Shown here: positions 53,401-64,000 of the stretch, one piece after another
Layout of the letters: every line of letters begins with the position of its first letter
How positions within the stretch are numbered: position 1 is the first letter of the stretch
Source: Caecitellus pseudoparvulus
Taxonomy: Eukaryota > Bigyra: Bicosoecida
NCBI GenBank assembly: GCA_965644315.1
Contig: CBFFRQ010000093.1
Coordinates: 62,001-126,000, forward strand
DNA: 64,000 nt
Reading direction: 5' to 3'
Notes under the pieces: generated by a model
What the model was told of the DNA's origin: nothing
The model's input: the letters and a program-made list of their open reading frames with translations, nothing else
Databases searched by the model: none
Made by a program: the position numbers and the translations under genes

Positions 53401-56400
53401 GCTGTCTGAGACCGCTGCAGGCGCAGCGCCCTCGACACTGGGGGCAGGCTCACCAAGAAGGCCGACTCCCGCGACCTTCCCCGGCTTCTCGAGCATTCCT
53501 CCGATGAGGCCAGCTCTGATGGAGGGATGCGCGCGGCAAAGCCGGTGCCGCAAAGCATAGCTGTTCGTCAGGGCACCACCTGCCTGGGCAACGTCCCATA
53601 TGGCTTGGCAAGACACGTCCAAGCCTGCGTCGGCCAGGGTCGCTGGAGACAGGTCTGGGTTGCAACGCAGCAGCGCGGCAGCCACCGCTTCATGCGTGCT
53701 GAGCGCAGGAAGCAGCACGGTCGAAGCCGCCGTCGCAGCGGCGGCACCCTTCCGCACAGGCCCAACCAACGCAGCAGCAAACAAGGGGCCCAGCACAGTG
53801 AGGAAGGCTGGGTTGAGAGGTGCGGCATCCACGCCTTGGTTGGTCGCCACCACGCTCAAGCTGGCCATGGCAGCCCCAACGCTGGGGGCCACAACAGGCC
53901 AAGTGTAGCATGCAAACTCTGTGCCACCAGCAAGGTCACCACGCCCGGCCCGCTTGGTCTGGGCGGATGGCGGGGCGGCAGCAAAGGACGACGTCAAGGA
54001 GGAGACAAAGGTGGCAGTCCCAACGTCCCGGAACTCACGCAGGCCGTGCTTCACCCACACCTTCACGTGGGAGGGCACATCACTCGCGAGCGTCCCAAGC
54101 GCAGCAGCGGCTTCACCTGCAGCCGACGCAGAAACCTCAGAGCCACTGCCCAGTGCAGCAAGCCGCAAGGTTTCGACATGACTCGCTGCTTTGGCCGAAG
54201 CTGCCGTCGCCATGCCTGCTGCTGCTTCCACAACAGACACGTGGCTGGCTCCGATGTTGAGGAGCGAGCGATGCAGTTCAGGGACCAGCAGGCCGAAGCC
54301 TGCAGTGTCCGTGCCAGCACCTGCCAGAACCAGTGACTTCAAGGCGCGGGAGGCAGGGGCTTGCACGATGCCCAGCCCTGACAAGGCAGTGAGCGAGGGC
54401 ACGAACTGCACAACCGTTGGGAGAACCAGAGCAGAGCTACTTGAGTGTTGTGGGGATGCGGTTGCAGCAATACGCGTGATTGCATCACATGCTGAAGCCG
54501 CGCATGAGTGGATGGCGTTCAGGGCACGTCGGAGACGCGCTTGGCGGCGGATCGCCCACTTCTGGGCAGCTGACCATACCGGCAACTCCGCTTTCTCAGC
54601 AGCCTCCTTTGCAGCCGCTTGCAGTTTTTCGAGCCAGTCGGAATCGTCGCCCTCTCGAGCCGCAGCCTTGGCGTCTGCCCTCGAAGTGATCTTGCGGGCG
54701 AGGGCTGTCTGCTCCCGAAGAACGCCTTCGGCAGGGGCGCCTTCCGGGGCTGTCCAAACGGAAAACAGGTCTCCCTGGTTCGTCATCACAGCCCGAGATG
54801 AGGCCCCAGCAGGGCCATCCAGAACCATGAATGAAGAGCCGATGACGTCCTTGAAAATGCGAGGCGCAAGGGCTTTCCACACCCACTGCAGTTGTGCCAT
54901 GATGGCGGGGAGGATGCACTGTGTGATGATGTGGAGGCCAGCGGGCGTCGGCTCTGTCGTGCGAATCATCCACGCCGTGCCCAGCGCCAAGGAGGCGACT
55001 GCTCCAGCTGCTGCTTGACGGGCTTGAGGTTGAAGCGACCACAAGCTGCCTGGTGCAGCAGGGCAAGTGCTGAGGAGCGTGTCGGTGATTCCTTGCACGA
55101 CTTCAACGCGAGAGAGCAGCCGGTCGACATCGTGACTTGCTGGGGCGCCAAGTTGGGCCATCAAGCGGTTTGTTGGGACAGGGGTAGATGGCGAGGCAGC
55201 CTTGCCGCCAGTGGTCGCGGAAAGGCGCAAGTACAGCGTGCGCCATAGCTGTCGGGCGACTGAGTCGTGCCCACCGCAAACCGCAGGGTGGTGGCAGAGA
55301 AGCAGCACCACCGGAACCAAGGCGGAGACTTCGTGGGCAGACGCACACGTGCTTGGCACCACTGCGCGGAGTGCTGCTTGCATAGGGGAAGCACGAGAAG
55401 CGGCACGCGCTTCCATGCTCTCGCGCTCGATGAAGCTTCCTTCTGCCGCCAATCCTCGACTGCAAACGTAGGAGGCCGCGGCGACCTGCTGTTGCCCAGG
55501 GGCCCCGCTGAAGAAACTTGGAGGCAGCGCAGTGCCGCCCCAGAAGGCCACTGGGTCACGCCGCAGCAGCTGGGCGTCGGGCAGGAGCTCTGCATCCACA
55601 TCACTGAGGCCAAGCTTCTTTGCAGCAGCATGTGCCACTGCCTTGCTTTCAGTTGTTGATGCCGACGCGACCTGAACGAAAAAGGCATGGACCATGGGGA
55701 TTGAAGTCGCAGGGAGCACCTTCTGCAACCATCGACAGCTGTCAGTCGCGACACAGCGAACTGCGCGGACTGGGTGGACGAGCATCTGCACCAACGGTGC
55801 CAGGAGTGGGCAACTGTGCACAGGCTCTGCAGCTGGGCGGGGAGGATCAATATCGAAGGAAGTGACAGAGCCAGACCCCGGAGCCGCCGATGATCCCTTC
55901 GAAGGCGCCTTCTTTCCTTTTCCACCTGCCCCTTTCTTCTTGCTGCTCGAACTGCGAGTGGCCTCCAGAACTTCTACATCTGCAGCATCTGCCTGCTGCA
56001 GCGACTGGAGAAGGGCCTCTGCAGGGCCCACCTCACTGCGCGGTGGCGACAGCAGCGACCGCAGCATGCTGGACCTTGACGGTGAGCATGTCACGAACGG
56101 CTCCTCCGCCCCTGCACTTTGCACTGCCGAGAAGCGAGAATCTCCACTTGCGAATCCTGCCACCAACATTGAAGCAGTCGTAAACGCCTTGATTACCAGG
56201 GAGCTCGTGGACAGCAGAGGTGCAGAAGTCAGCGCTGGGGCAGCCAGAAAGCATCCCGGTGCGGCCAACATGCCAAAGATGTCAATGGTGTCGCGAATGA
56301 CCATTGGTGTCGCCGAACTTGCCCCTCCCTGGCTTTTCATCATGGCTTGCAGCTTGGCCAGCTCAGCAGCGGCGCTCTTGCTCCGGGATGCCGCCTTTCC

Positions 56401-58327
56401 CTTGGAGGTACCCGCAGCCTTCTCAGCTCCTCGCTTGGAGGATGCAGCCGCCGCAGCAACCACGGCTTGGCGAGTTGAGGCGTCACCAATGCGATCCCAC
56501 ACGGTGGGGTTGGCTGCTGCCATGCACAGCAGGGCAGCGGTGGCACCAACTCCAAGACACACGGCATCAGTCAAGGCTGCAGCATGCGAAAGCTTGCCGC
56601 CGAAACTCCCGAGAGCCTTCCACACACAGTGCACGAGCTCCTTTCCGTACAGAGCATCAAGAACACCGGCAAAGTCAGAGCTGGGGGGTATTTGAACTGC
56701 AGAGACGTGGGCTGCTTGTTGCAAGCCTTCCCACATGCCGTCGAGCGCGCCATGCTCCGCCAACCTGCCGTGTTCGAGCTGCTGTGAGGATGGCAGGAAG
56801 CAGCACACGCTGCATGACAGCACATCAGCGCCACTCGCAGCCACAACACTTGACAGCACGCTCCTGGGTCGCTTTTTTGCTGCCTCTGCCAGCGCTGGAG
56901 CCACGAGGCCTGACACACTTGAACGCACATCGCCAGCGGCGGCGCCCTCTGTAGCTGCGGGCACGAAGGCGCACCACATCAACGCAGCTGACAGCTGCGC
57001 TTCATGGGCACCATCATGGGTCTCCCGGGCAAGCTCACCGACGACGGCAGTCACGATGGTCGATGCAAGAGCAGCGATGGAGGTGGCCTGCAACCCTCCC
57101 TCTCCCCGAACTCCAACATGGCAAGCCACCACCATGCTGCGCAGGGCATTGGCAAGGCCAGCCCGGCACTGCCACACTGGGATTGCAGCGCGTGCTCCCG
57201 CCAGCTTCTTCAGCAGGACGTCGGCGACTGATTCCAGCACTGTACTGTCCGAACACCTGGACACCATCACGGCAAGCGCCCCAGCCGCCACGTGATTGGC
57301 ACCCATGTCCCTCCCGCAGCATGCTTCAGCAAGTGCTGGGCCTACTGCACTGAGAGCGGGGGCAGTCTCATGGCCAGTCCTTGAGAAGATATGTGCCAAG
57401 GCTGAAATGCCTGCGTGGCCGTGGCCAACCAAAACTTGAGCCAAGCTTGAGAGCTCGCACTCTGGCAGGAGCGACACACTGCCCTCCATGCAGGCCAGCG
57501 CACGGGATAGAGCAGTTGGGGAGGTCGTCCAGCGAGAAAAAGCCTCGACATGCACCTGGCCGAGAGCGCGTGCGGTAGGAGTCATGCAGCCAATCACCAC
57601 GGGGCTGAAAATGTGGTCTGCCTCAAATAACTCTGCCACCTTGCCGGCCAAAGGCACGTTCGCACGAAACGTCGACTTTACGTGTCGCACAACTCGATGC
57701 CACATCCGGTGGCTCTGGCCAACCAACACGAGCTGCTCCAAGCTTGACACGCAAGCGACCCAGCCGGAAACCCAGTCTCCAACAGGCGCTGTGCAGGCCC
57801 CAGCACACAGCACAGAAAGCAGCTGCAATGCCGTCCCAAGATCTGATCCCACGCCCAACGACTTGATGCGGTCTGAGAAAGCAAGGACGTGGTTCGTGAA
57901 ATGCCTGGGACACTAAAAGCCAAGTAGGCCGCGCACACCACACGCACCCGAGCACGCTGACACCACCGCTTCTGCAAAAGTCAGTCCGTGCTCCTTGCTG
58001 CAGAGCTGGCCCACAGCCTGCGCAGTGATGAAATGCAGCGTAAATCGAGGTGAAACTAGCAGAGTCAAGGTGCTCCAGGCTCACCTGGCGTGCCAGTGCG
58101 CGGCACTTGGCGGGGTCGGTGCCGTGCAGCCCATGAACAAGAGCCTTGGCAATGGGAGCGCATGCAGAGGCGCTGATGCGGCCGTTCCGTCCGACAGCAG
58201 CATTCAGCCCGCGCAGTCGGAGTGCTACAGATCCACTCGTCAGGTCAGCAAAGACGAGCTTCCATCCAGAAGCTCCTGCGGCACCGGCTCCCGCATCCGG
58301 CACAGCCGGGGGCGGAATTTGGGCCAT
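47458..58327 (-). CDS. GCN1: GCN1, translational activator of the GCN2 kinase
   Basis: Giant HEAT-repeat protein that binds colliding ribosomes and activates GCN2 to phosphorylate eIF2alpha under amino-acid starvation. Exon 1 is 58327-58085 and exon 2 starts at 58017. The next junction is ambiguous: a 54-nt intron (57966-57913) or a 39-nt one (57943-57905) both keep frame; the remainder is a single 10.4-kb exon. The product is about 3,580 aa, longer than the 2,671 of human GCN1. The conserved EF3-like and RWD-binding region is clear (LLPPLRAGLFAENWRIRENS, then RALGDVVQRLGDTVLPRVVP and GVRQGVCLGLGEVIAA). A Lys/Arg/Ala and acidic insert (SAAERKAARRAKNKAAREAR...) splits this region, and the N-terminal third is poorly conserved. 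No kinase domain is present. Confidence 0.94.
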
Positions 58328-58485
58328 TCCAGTCCGAGCGTGACGTACCGACAAGCCAACGCTGCGAGGCGAAGGCTTTGGACAAAAAAACTGGGCTTCT
58401 GACGCATGTCATAGATTTGACTACAGCCTGCAAGTGTACGTATCCCCTTCCAAACCGGGAGCACCATCCTGTGGCGATCAATCAA

Positions 58486-58508
58486 ACCAAAAAAATCGAA
58501 AAAGAGTC
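58486..58508 (-). terminator. Pol III terminator of tRNA-Phe
   Basis: Two T tracts on the minus strand (five and seven T) directly downstream of the tRNA 3' end. Confidence 0.75.
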
Positions 58509-58581
58509 TGACCCCTCCGGGAATCGAGCCCGGGACCTTTCGATCTTCAGTCGAATGCTCTACCATCTGAGCTAAGGAGTC
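58509..58581 (-). tRNA. tRNA-Phe (anticodon GAA)
   Basis: 73-nt cloverleaf without intron. The 7-bp acceptor stem is GACTCCT/AGGGGTC (one G-U) and the D arm GCTC-AGATGGTA-GAGC. The anticodon arm is TTCGA-CTGAAGA-TCGAA, giving GAA, and the T arm CCGGG-CTCGATT-CCCGG. The discriminator base is A. A-box (TAGCTCAGATGG) and B-box (GGCTCGATTCC) fit Pol III promoters. Runs of T follow on the minus strand (58488-58507), serving as terminator. It lies 181 bp beyond the GCN1 start. Confidence 0.96.
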
Positions 58582-61401
58582 GCAGTGCTAGATTTGCCCG
58601 AAATAACATCAATATAACACTTACGCATTGCACTGAAATTGAAAACCCCAGCTCACGTTGACAATCGAGGGCGAATACCTGAGACACAAAGAGACGTGAG
58701 AAAGGAGCCAGCACCTCCACATGTACGGCACTCGCACTTTGCCCACAGGCCTCCCAAGACTCTGCCACAGCGATCCCACGAAACGGACACCCATGACTAC
58801 GACGTACAACTGCCTCCCCAAATCAAAGCTCCACGATTGCTCAAACAAGGCAAGCAGAGGCCCTCAGCCAATTGGTGCCACGCTTCTCTCTACCTCTTGC
58901 AATGAAACAGGCATTATCCGCGCAACAAGCGATACTGAATGAAATCCGCATGCGTCATATATGGCATTGGCTCGTCATGCTCTAGAACAAACAACACATA
59001 CCGCCACTGGCGAAACCACAGAGGATCGCTCCAGAACAAGTTCAGCACCGCAGCATTCACTGTCCAAGTAGAGGGCATGGAAGGCGTGGAAACCCTAGAC
59101 AAGCGCGCAGTCCGATCTAGTTCTACGAGCAGAGGACATGTAGCTAAAAACTTGTCATTATGTGTCCCTGACACAGTGCGCAGACTGCAAAGCATTTGGT
59201 CACAAGCTGTGAACCAATCGTGAGCAGTCTTCCACCACCAGTACGGAGTTGTGAATCGCTTCACACACCCGCTGCTTATCCCTGTATCTTGGCTCCTCTC
59301 AGTACATTCTGTGACTCAATCCGTGCCAGTCTGGATCCCAACAAGCTTTGTTTCGCCAGTCAGAGCATGGATTGCAACACAAGTAGCACGAGTAGCCAGA
59401 GCGCAGCAATTCCACGGTATGAGCCCACGCATCTGACTTGCCAAACAATGAAAATAACAGTTGCTCACACTGCTGCACAAACCATAATGCAAAAGAGCTG
59501 GCCTTATCCTTTCGCGTCAGAAGAACAGCAACGGGTACACCAGGGTCTAGTACATCAGATAAGAGCGTGCAATGTATGGAAGGATATACGCACAGGAATT
59601 TCTGAAGCGCAACAAACCAAATGATTGACGTAAAACTATCAGCTACCTCTGTGGGATCCCCTTCTTTCAGCTGCAACTCGAAAGCTTCCAGATTCTAGAA
59701 AAGATTCTCAGTAGCAAATGATGAGGAAACTGGCTCCAAGTCCGATTTGCACAAAGTTGCTTGTTGGGAGGCATAAACATCAAAAACACATCCTATCCTG
59801 AGCATGAAGTCATGAATCTCGTGGGTGCTACTTTTGAATGACCTGAGCACAAGTACAAGAGAAAGGAGCACCAACGTGATGCGAAAGCCACTGCCAACTT
59901 CGTGGATTCGGCGCTTAAGATTCTACTCCGTTTCTCTACTCACACACCTCAGCAATTCATAGTTCAAAGAATCGTATTCTGACTTTTCTCTACCTGTAGT
60001 TTCATTCTGATTCACGTTTCGGACCTGGTTCTTGGGAAATGGGCACAGGTTACTGTCTTAGCAGCCATGCTGGCCGTGTACAACGTATCTTGAATGGTCC
60101 ACGCACCAAGGCTCCACCATGCAATATAAAAACTGACTAGTACAAGGCTCCTGGTGACTAAGAAATCAGTTCGGATGAAGTCGTTTTTCGTGGAGAACTT
60201 ATTTCAAAATAGCCTTTAGAAGCGATCCTCAATCCTGCATGAACACAACGAATGTATCAAGTTCTTTGGTATGATCGCTAGATTCGCTTTCCGGAGAACC
60301 GTCCCAACAATGCATGCGAAAGAGAATTGCTTTTGTGTAAGTACGTGCGCACAAAAGAGCAGCATAGCACAGCAAGGTGTAATCCAGACACAGATTGAAT
60401 TGGATGTACCATCAGCATTATACTGACAGGTTTCAAGGACATGTATTCCTTGGATTGCTACAGTCGCCGCTAAATGTAGGTGTGATAAAATGAGAAAATG
60501 CACTGAATGCGCGAATCAATTTTAGAACTTATTGAATCGCTTGACAACGCTGGGTAGTTTGAAACAAGATGGGGAACCAAAAAAGGCTGATAGCGGACAT
60601 TCGTGTGCATGTCTACTCTGCAACACTATTCACCACAGTGTGGCGATTCGGGGAGTGCTGCTCATGTTGATAATCTTCAAGAAGTTGTGCCCAAGAACAT
60701 TGTGTTCGGCTGCAATGCATCGCAAGCCGACTTCCATGTCTGCTTCCTGCCTTTTGCATGAGGGGTGATGGGGTTGATGGGTACACCTGCTTTCGGTCTT
60801 CATCCCTACGCGTTGAGCTGCGATCACATTTAAAGCTTGTGATGAATACGTACTTTTTGTTTAACTGTAAGACTTGATTTCATGACTTGCTCATCATTCG
60901 AGCACAAGCAAAGCTTTGTCACGCAGCATCCATTCTTTCTACTGTGAAAGGTTGTGGATAGCTTGAAGCATGTGGTTTCTTCGTTTGTGCGCAAATGTGC
61001 GTCACGGGAGGCGTTATGTGAGTTTGCATGTATGTACTTGTTTGATTGGCAGGTTGGGGGAAACTGTTCACTTTGCTCTGCGCTTTGCGTGGCTGTGGAA
61101 GTGTGAGCGTTCAGCAGTGCATGGCTGATGAAACTTGGACAAGTATGCAGTGGTGCATTGTTTTGGAAGTAAGCCTTCGTATTTGTTCATCCAGTCGTGC
61201 GCGGCTTTCGTCATGCGCTGAGTTGTTGGCAAATTATGTGTGCGAGTTGGCAGAGATACAAATCGCTTAAAGCTTGTGAGGTCGTTGTTCCAGCTCCGTT
61301 GCTCAGCGGGTTGATGATCAACTTTCGCTGGTGATCGTGTGGTATCAATGAATCAGGCCGCAAGTGGGGGTGCATTCGATTTGTTTAGAGGCACGCTGCC
61401 A
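58582..61401. other. AT-richer gene-poor stretch
   Basis: 2.8 kb with visibly lower GC (lines counted by hand: 33-45%, against about 53-68% in coding lines elsewhere). No frame has a recognisable domain. Two minus-strand frames (58914-59264 and 59299-59676) are stop-free for about 115-125 codons and rich in Trp and Cys, but the coding case is weak. A 13-bp word, TTAAAGCTTGTGA, occurs twice (about 60830 and 61267). I saw no rRNA, snRNA or additional tRNA. Possibilities are decayed mobile DNA, an unknown RNA gene, or a chromosome-structural region. Confidence 0.6.
58914..59676 (-). pseudogene. Possible decayed coding region
   Basis: Two adjacent minus-strand open frames with protein-like stretches (VPVAVLLTRKDKASSFALWF; YVLFVLEHDEPMPYMTHADF). 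No family recognised. Composition differs from all neighbours. They could be remnants of a transferred or mobile gene, or simply chance frames. Confidence 0.2.
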
Positions 61402-64000
61402 TCACTTGTACCTTGGTCGGCCGCCTGCCTTGCCCTGTGGGTGTTGAGGCCTCGCTCGCTTTCTGCTTGCTCGTGCTGCAGCGTCTGCTTGCCTTCTTTC
61501 GTGTGCGGCAGCCAGTGCCTTTTCTTGCTGTTGCTGAAGGGCAGCGGTGGCGGCTGCCGTGACCCCAGCTGATGATTCCCGCTGTGCCTTCTGTGCTGCG
61601 CGGTCAATTGCCAATGGCACGCCGAGGAAGTCCAGCATGGAGTCGGAGATGAGCTCCTGGTTTGCCGCGTTCTGCGCAAACGACACGAGGCGCTGCTTGA
61701 GAACAGCCATTGCATCCCCGGACAGGAGGGTGTCCAGGACAGGCGCGGGAAGCAGGAGCAAGGCTTGGAAGCACTCTGGAATGGTTCGAACCACGACATG
61801 AGGGACGCCTTTCCATATGTCCTCTTTCTCCCACATCGGGGGGGAGATGAGTGCCTCTCCAGCTGCAGCGCCTTGGGGTGCTGTTGGGTCCCACGCTCCT
61901 GGGCGCTGGCTGGCTCGGAAGAGCTCAGAGAGGATGCAGGACACTTCGTACTTCATGCGGTCCGTCGTGTGGCCTTCCAGAGCGTGGAGGCACTCGACCA
62001 AGATGAAGGTGGGCACTGGCTGCAGCCTGGAGAATGCAAGCAGCGCAGCAGAGACGCTGGGGCCGTTAAACGCTGCCGGGTTAGCGAGCAGGGGAGCAAC
62101 TATAGCCTGCACGACGTCTCGCTGGAGGGCGTAAGGTGGCTTGCCTGCTGATTGGTACACGGTGCTGGCGGCGGCGCTGCTGGCAATGTGCTGCAGGGTT
62201 AGGACAGGAGTGGGCATGGTGGCGCCGGTGCCGGGCGGCGTGGCCAGCGGCATGGGGGGCCTGCACGTGAGAGATGCAGGGAAGTCTGCTGTTGTGGCTG
62301 CGAAGAGCCAAGCGAGGAGCACGCCTCTGTCCAGCGGGCAGGCGGGCCGGGCGGCAGTGGGCAGGGCTGGGGGCCTGAGGAGCAGCTGCACGGTGCTGGC
62401 GCCGGCGTCAGCTTCGGCAAGGAAGCATGGCAGGAAGGCCAGGACATCGGCAGGCGGCAGGAATGGGAGCAGGGGGCGCATGACCGCCACGCCGTGCGCT
62501 GGCACTTGCCGTGCAATGGTGGCCACGAGGTCTGGCGGCGCCAAGGCCGCCGCATCGCTGTGCAGGCGAGTGCCTGGCATGTGGCGCGGTGCGTCGGGCG
62601 GGGGACTGGCGACGGCAGTTTGACACACCACCATCTCTGCCACCGCCGCAATGGCAGAGGGGATGGCTGGCTTGGGCAGCTCTGTGTCTTGCAGCCAGGC
62701 AGGGCAGGGCAGCGCCAGCTCCGCATCCACACGCCAGGGCGAGGCCGTGCCCCCGCACGGCTGCGAGGCCAGGACGTGCTCCAGCACGAAAGTGGGGCCT
62801 TTCTTCTTGGACAGGGCTTCGATCATGCGGCCTGCCTGGGTGATGATGGCCGCCCTGAGGTGGTCTGCCATCGGCGGCAGCTGTGACGGGGCGGATCCCC
62901 TGAGCCCTCCCGCAGAAATGTACAGCACTGGTAGGAGGCGCAGCAGGGCTGGTGTGTGCAGGCACAGGAGCATGAAGGGCCCAAGCCTGCGCTTGGCGTC
63001 TGCAATGTCCCGAATGGGGCCCTCCAGTGCTGATCGGGCAGCAGCTTCTTGCTCGGTGGGTGTAAAGTCTGGTGCAGGGGCCAGCGGCAAGTGCAGGCGC
63101 TCTGGCTCGCCAGCGGCTCCGGCTCCTGCAGGTGCAAGTGGAAGCGTCAAGGACAAGGCAGCAGAGGCGGCAAACTGCAGCGTGGCTGCGCGGGAGGGCG
63201 CGCCGGCAGCAGCTGCCGCCAGCACCTCCTTGGCCGCCTTCTTGGCACTGCGTTCGGGTGCCGTGTGCGCAGCACACAGTGCCAGGTGCAGGAGGCGCTC
63301 AGCCAGTCGAGGGCGCAGCTTGCGCAGCTTTGCGAGAGCATGGAAGCCGGCTGTCGCGGCGGTCGCCTGCTCTGACCACAGGAGAAGGCACAGGGCGTCG
63401 GCGAGGGCGTCTACCGGGAGGCTGGGCAGTGCCAAGGCCACGTCAAGGAAGAAGGTCTTGGCCCCGTCTGTCGACAGGCCTGAAGCACCGTCGCTGCCAG
63501 GCCCTGTGCCATCTGCCACCACACAGGTAGCCACCGCCCGGAGCAGGCGCTGCACCACTTGGCCGTACAGCTCGGGGGGAGGGGCACCTCCCAGGGCAGC
63601 GGCGGCCCACACTCGCGTGGCGAGCAGCACCCCCGCATCGGCGCCGACGGAGACATTCGCACACACTGCATCCGTGAGCAATGAGACTCGCTTCGCGATG
63701 AGCGCTGAAACTGCTTCTGCTGGGAGCCTGTCAGGCGTTGCTGGCTGCCCGGCCGCGGCGTGGACGGCATCCCGCACCAGCTGCCCCGTGGGGTCAGTCG
63801 CCCAGGAAATGGCGTGCTGCCACAGCAGCAGCGCCCCAGCGTGGCCGCAGTGTTCGATGCCCTCCATCCTGCTTTGACTGACCATGCGTTCGAAGCAGTG
63901 CTCGGCAAAGTCCTCCGCTGCTCCAGCGTCCAGGCGCTGCAGCTGCCCAGAGAACGCTGACACACCGGTCTGCCCCGTGCCCCGCCAGTCACTGCCGCCA
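61402..64000 (-). CDS. SYMPK: Symplekin, 3' part (partial)
   Basis: Scaffold of the nuclear pre-mRNA 3' cleavage and polyadenylation machinery. The frame stays open to the right edge, so the N-terminal HEAT domain lies beyond the window; at least 866 codons are inside. The middle part has helical repeats (GVAVMRPLLPFLPPADVLAF, matching the 'PLL..L....VL.LLP' segment). The Symplekin_C module is clear: PPYALQRDVVQAIVAPLLAN, then FSRLQPVPTFILVECLHALE, YEVSCILSELFRA, IWKGVPHVVVRTIPECFQAL and LLLPAPVLDTLL. The last 60 residues are Gln/Ala-rich and then basic (RASRKRARPQHPQGKAGGRP), a likely nuclear signal. An insert rich in Pro/Ala/Gly lies mid-protein. Identification rests on the C-terminal module. 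Confidence 0.84.
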   Translation of the reverse strand, partial: GGSDWRGTGQTGVSAFSGQLQRLDAGAAEDFAEHCFERMVSQSRMEGIEHCGHAGALLLWQHAISWATDPTGQLVRDAVHAAAGQPATPDRLPAEAVSALIAKRVSLLTDAVCANVSVGADAGVLLATRVWAAAALGGAPPPELYGQVVQRLLRAVATCVVADGTGPGSDGASGLSTDGAKTFFLDVALALPSLPVDALADALCLLLWSEQATAATAGFHALAKLRKLRPRLAERLLHLALCAAHTAPERSAKKAAKEVLAAAAAGAPSRAATLQFAASAALSLTLPLAPAGAGAAGEPERLHLPLAPAPDFTPTEQEAAARSALEGPIRDIADAKRRLGPFMLLCLHTPALLRLLPVLYISAGGLRGSAPSQLPPMADHLRAAIITQAGRMIEALSKKKGPTFVLEHVLASQPCGGTASPWRVDAELALPCPAWLQDTELPKPAIPSAIAAVAEMVVCQTAVASPPPDAPRHMPGTRLHSDAAALAPPDLVATIARQVPAHGVAVMRPLLPFLPPADVLAFLPCFLAEADAGASTVQLLLRPPALPTAARPACPLDRGVLLAWLFAATTADFPASLTCRPPMPLATPPGTGATMPTPVLTLQHIASSAAASTVYQSAGKPPYALQRDVVQAIVAPLLANPAAFNGPSVSAALLAFSRLQPVPTFILVECLHALEGHTTDRMKYEVSCILSELFRASQRPGAWDPTAPQGAAAGEALISPPMWEKEDIWKGVPHVVVRTIPECFQALLLLPAPVLDTLLSGDAMAVLKQRLVSFAQNAANQELISDSMLDFLGVPLAIDRAAQKAQRESSAGVTAAATAALQQQQEKALAAAHERRQADAAARASRKRARPQHPQGKAGGRPRYK

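Noticed and set aside
61046-61270. Plus-strand 74-codon frame in the AT-rich island
   Set aside because: It opens at TTG, is Cys/Ser-rich and shows no domain or upstream exon.
58582-61401. snRNA, 5S rRNA or SRP RNA in the AT-rich island
   Set aside because: None of the conserved core strings I know for U1, U2, U6, 5S or SRP RNA were seen.
62651-63877. Plus-strand 408-codon frame opposite symplekin
   Set aside because: Shadow of a GC-rich coding exon; low-complexity Ala/Ser/Arg composition and no motif, whereas the minus strand has clear symplekin blocks.

Overview
The window is nuclear DNA from a compact, moderately GC-rich (about 60% by eye) unicellular eukaryote. Genes carry short GT-AG introns, mostly 53-118 nt with GTGAGT, GTGCGT or GTAAGT donors. 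The gene set is eukaryotic: GCN1, symplekin, DPH2, TBL1, a MAP kinase, and a tRNA-Phe with internal Pol III boxes. IFT122, a tubulin-ligase-family enzyme (TTLL), a MAPK15/ERK7-type kinase and an ARF-like GTPase indicate a ciliated or flagellated cell. A free-living flagellate protist fits best. A stramenopile, haptophyte or similar lineage is only a guess; I cannot fix the species from sequence alone.

Layout, left to right. 1-6441 holds the end of a giant membrane-anchored M66-type metalloprotease. 6514-15411 holds TBL1 (LisH-WD40 corepressor), PTGES2-like glutaredoxin/GST protein, a divergent ARF-like GTPase, a coiled-coil protein, an amino-acid transporter and an EHD/dynamin-like membrane GTPase. 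15724-22097 is a 2,099-aa protein with methyltransferase-like domains and a kinase-like C-terminus. 22665-24635 holds an FHA-RING-CH-FHA protein and a 95-aa two-helix membrane protein. 24781-27204 is a leishmanolysin-type surface protease. 27717-47433 is rich in cilium-type genes: TTLL, DPH2, IFT122, a coiled-coil protein, an IQ/minisatellite protein with a C-terminal CaaX box, MAPK15, an acylated alpha/beta hydrolase and a large coiled-coil protein. 47458-58327 is GCN1. 58509-58581 is tRNA-Phe(GAA). 58582-61401 is an AT-richer stretch without a convincing gene. 61402-64000 is the 3' part of symplekin.

I rebuilt exon structures by hand by matching donors, acceptors and phases; in most genes the joined product restores a family motif, such as the GTPase P-loop, MAPK subdomains or the DPH2 core. 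Start codons are ATG; open frames starting with GTG or TTG were trimmed to the first sensible ATG.

Two organisational themes stand out. Convergent neighbours nearly touch (15-145 bp apart, or overlapping by 19 bp), while divergent neighbours share 246-567 bp. A 12-bp word, TGCGGAAATTGC, recurs close to start codons or in early introns of several genes and looks like a promoter-proximal control element.
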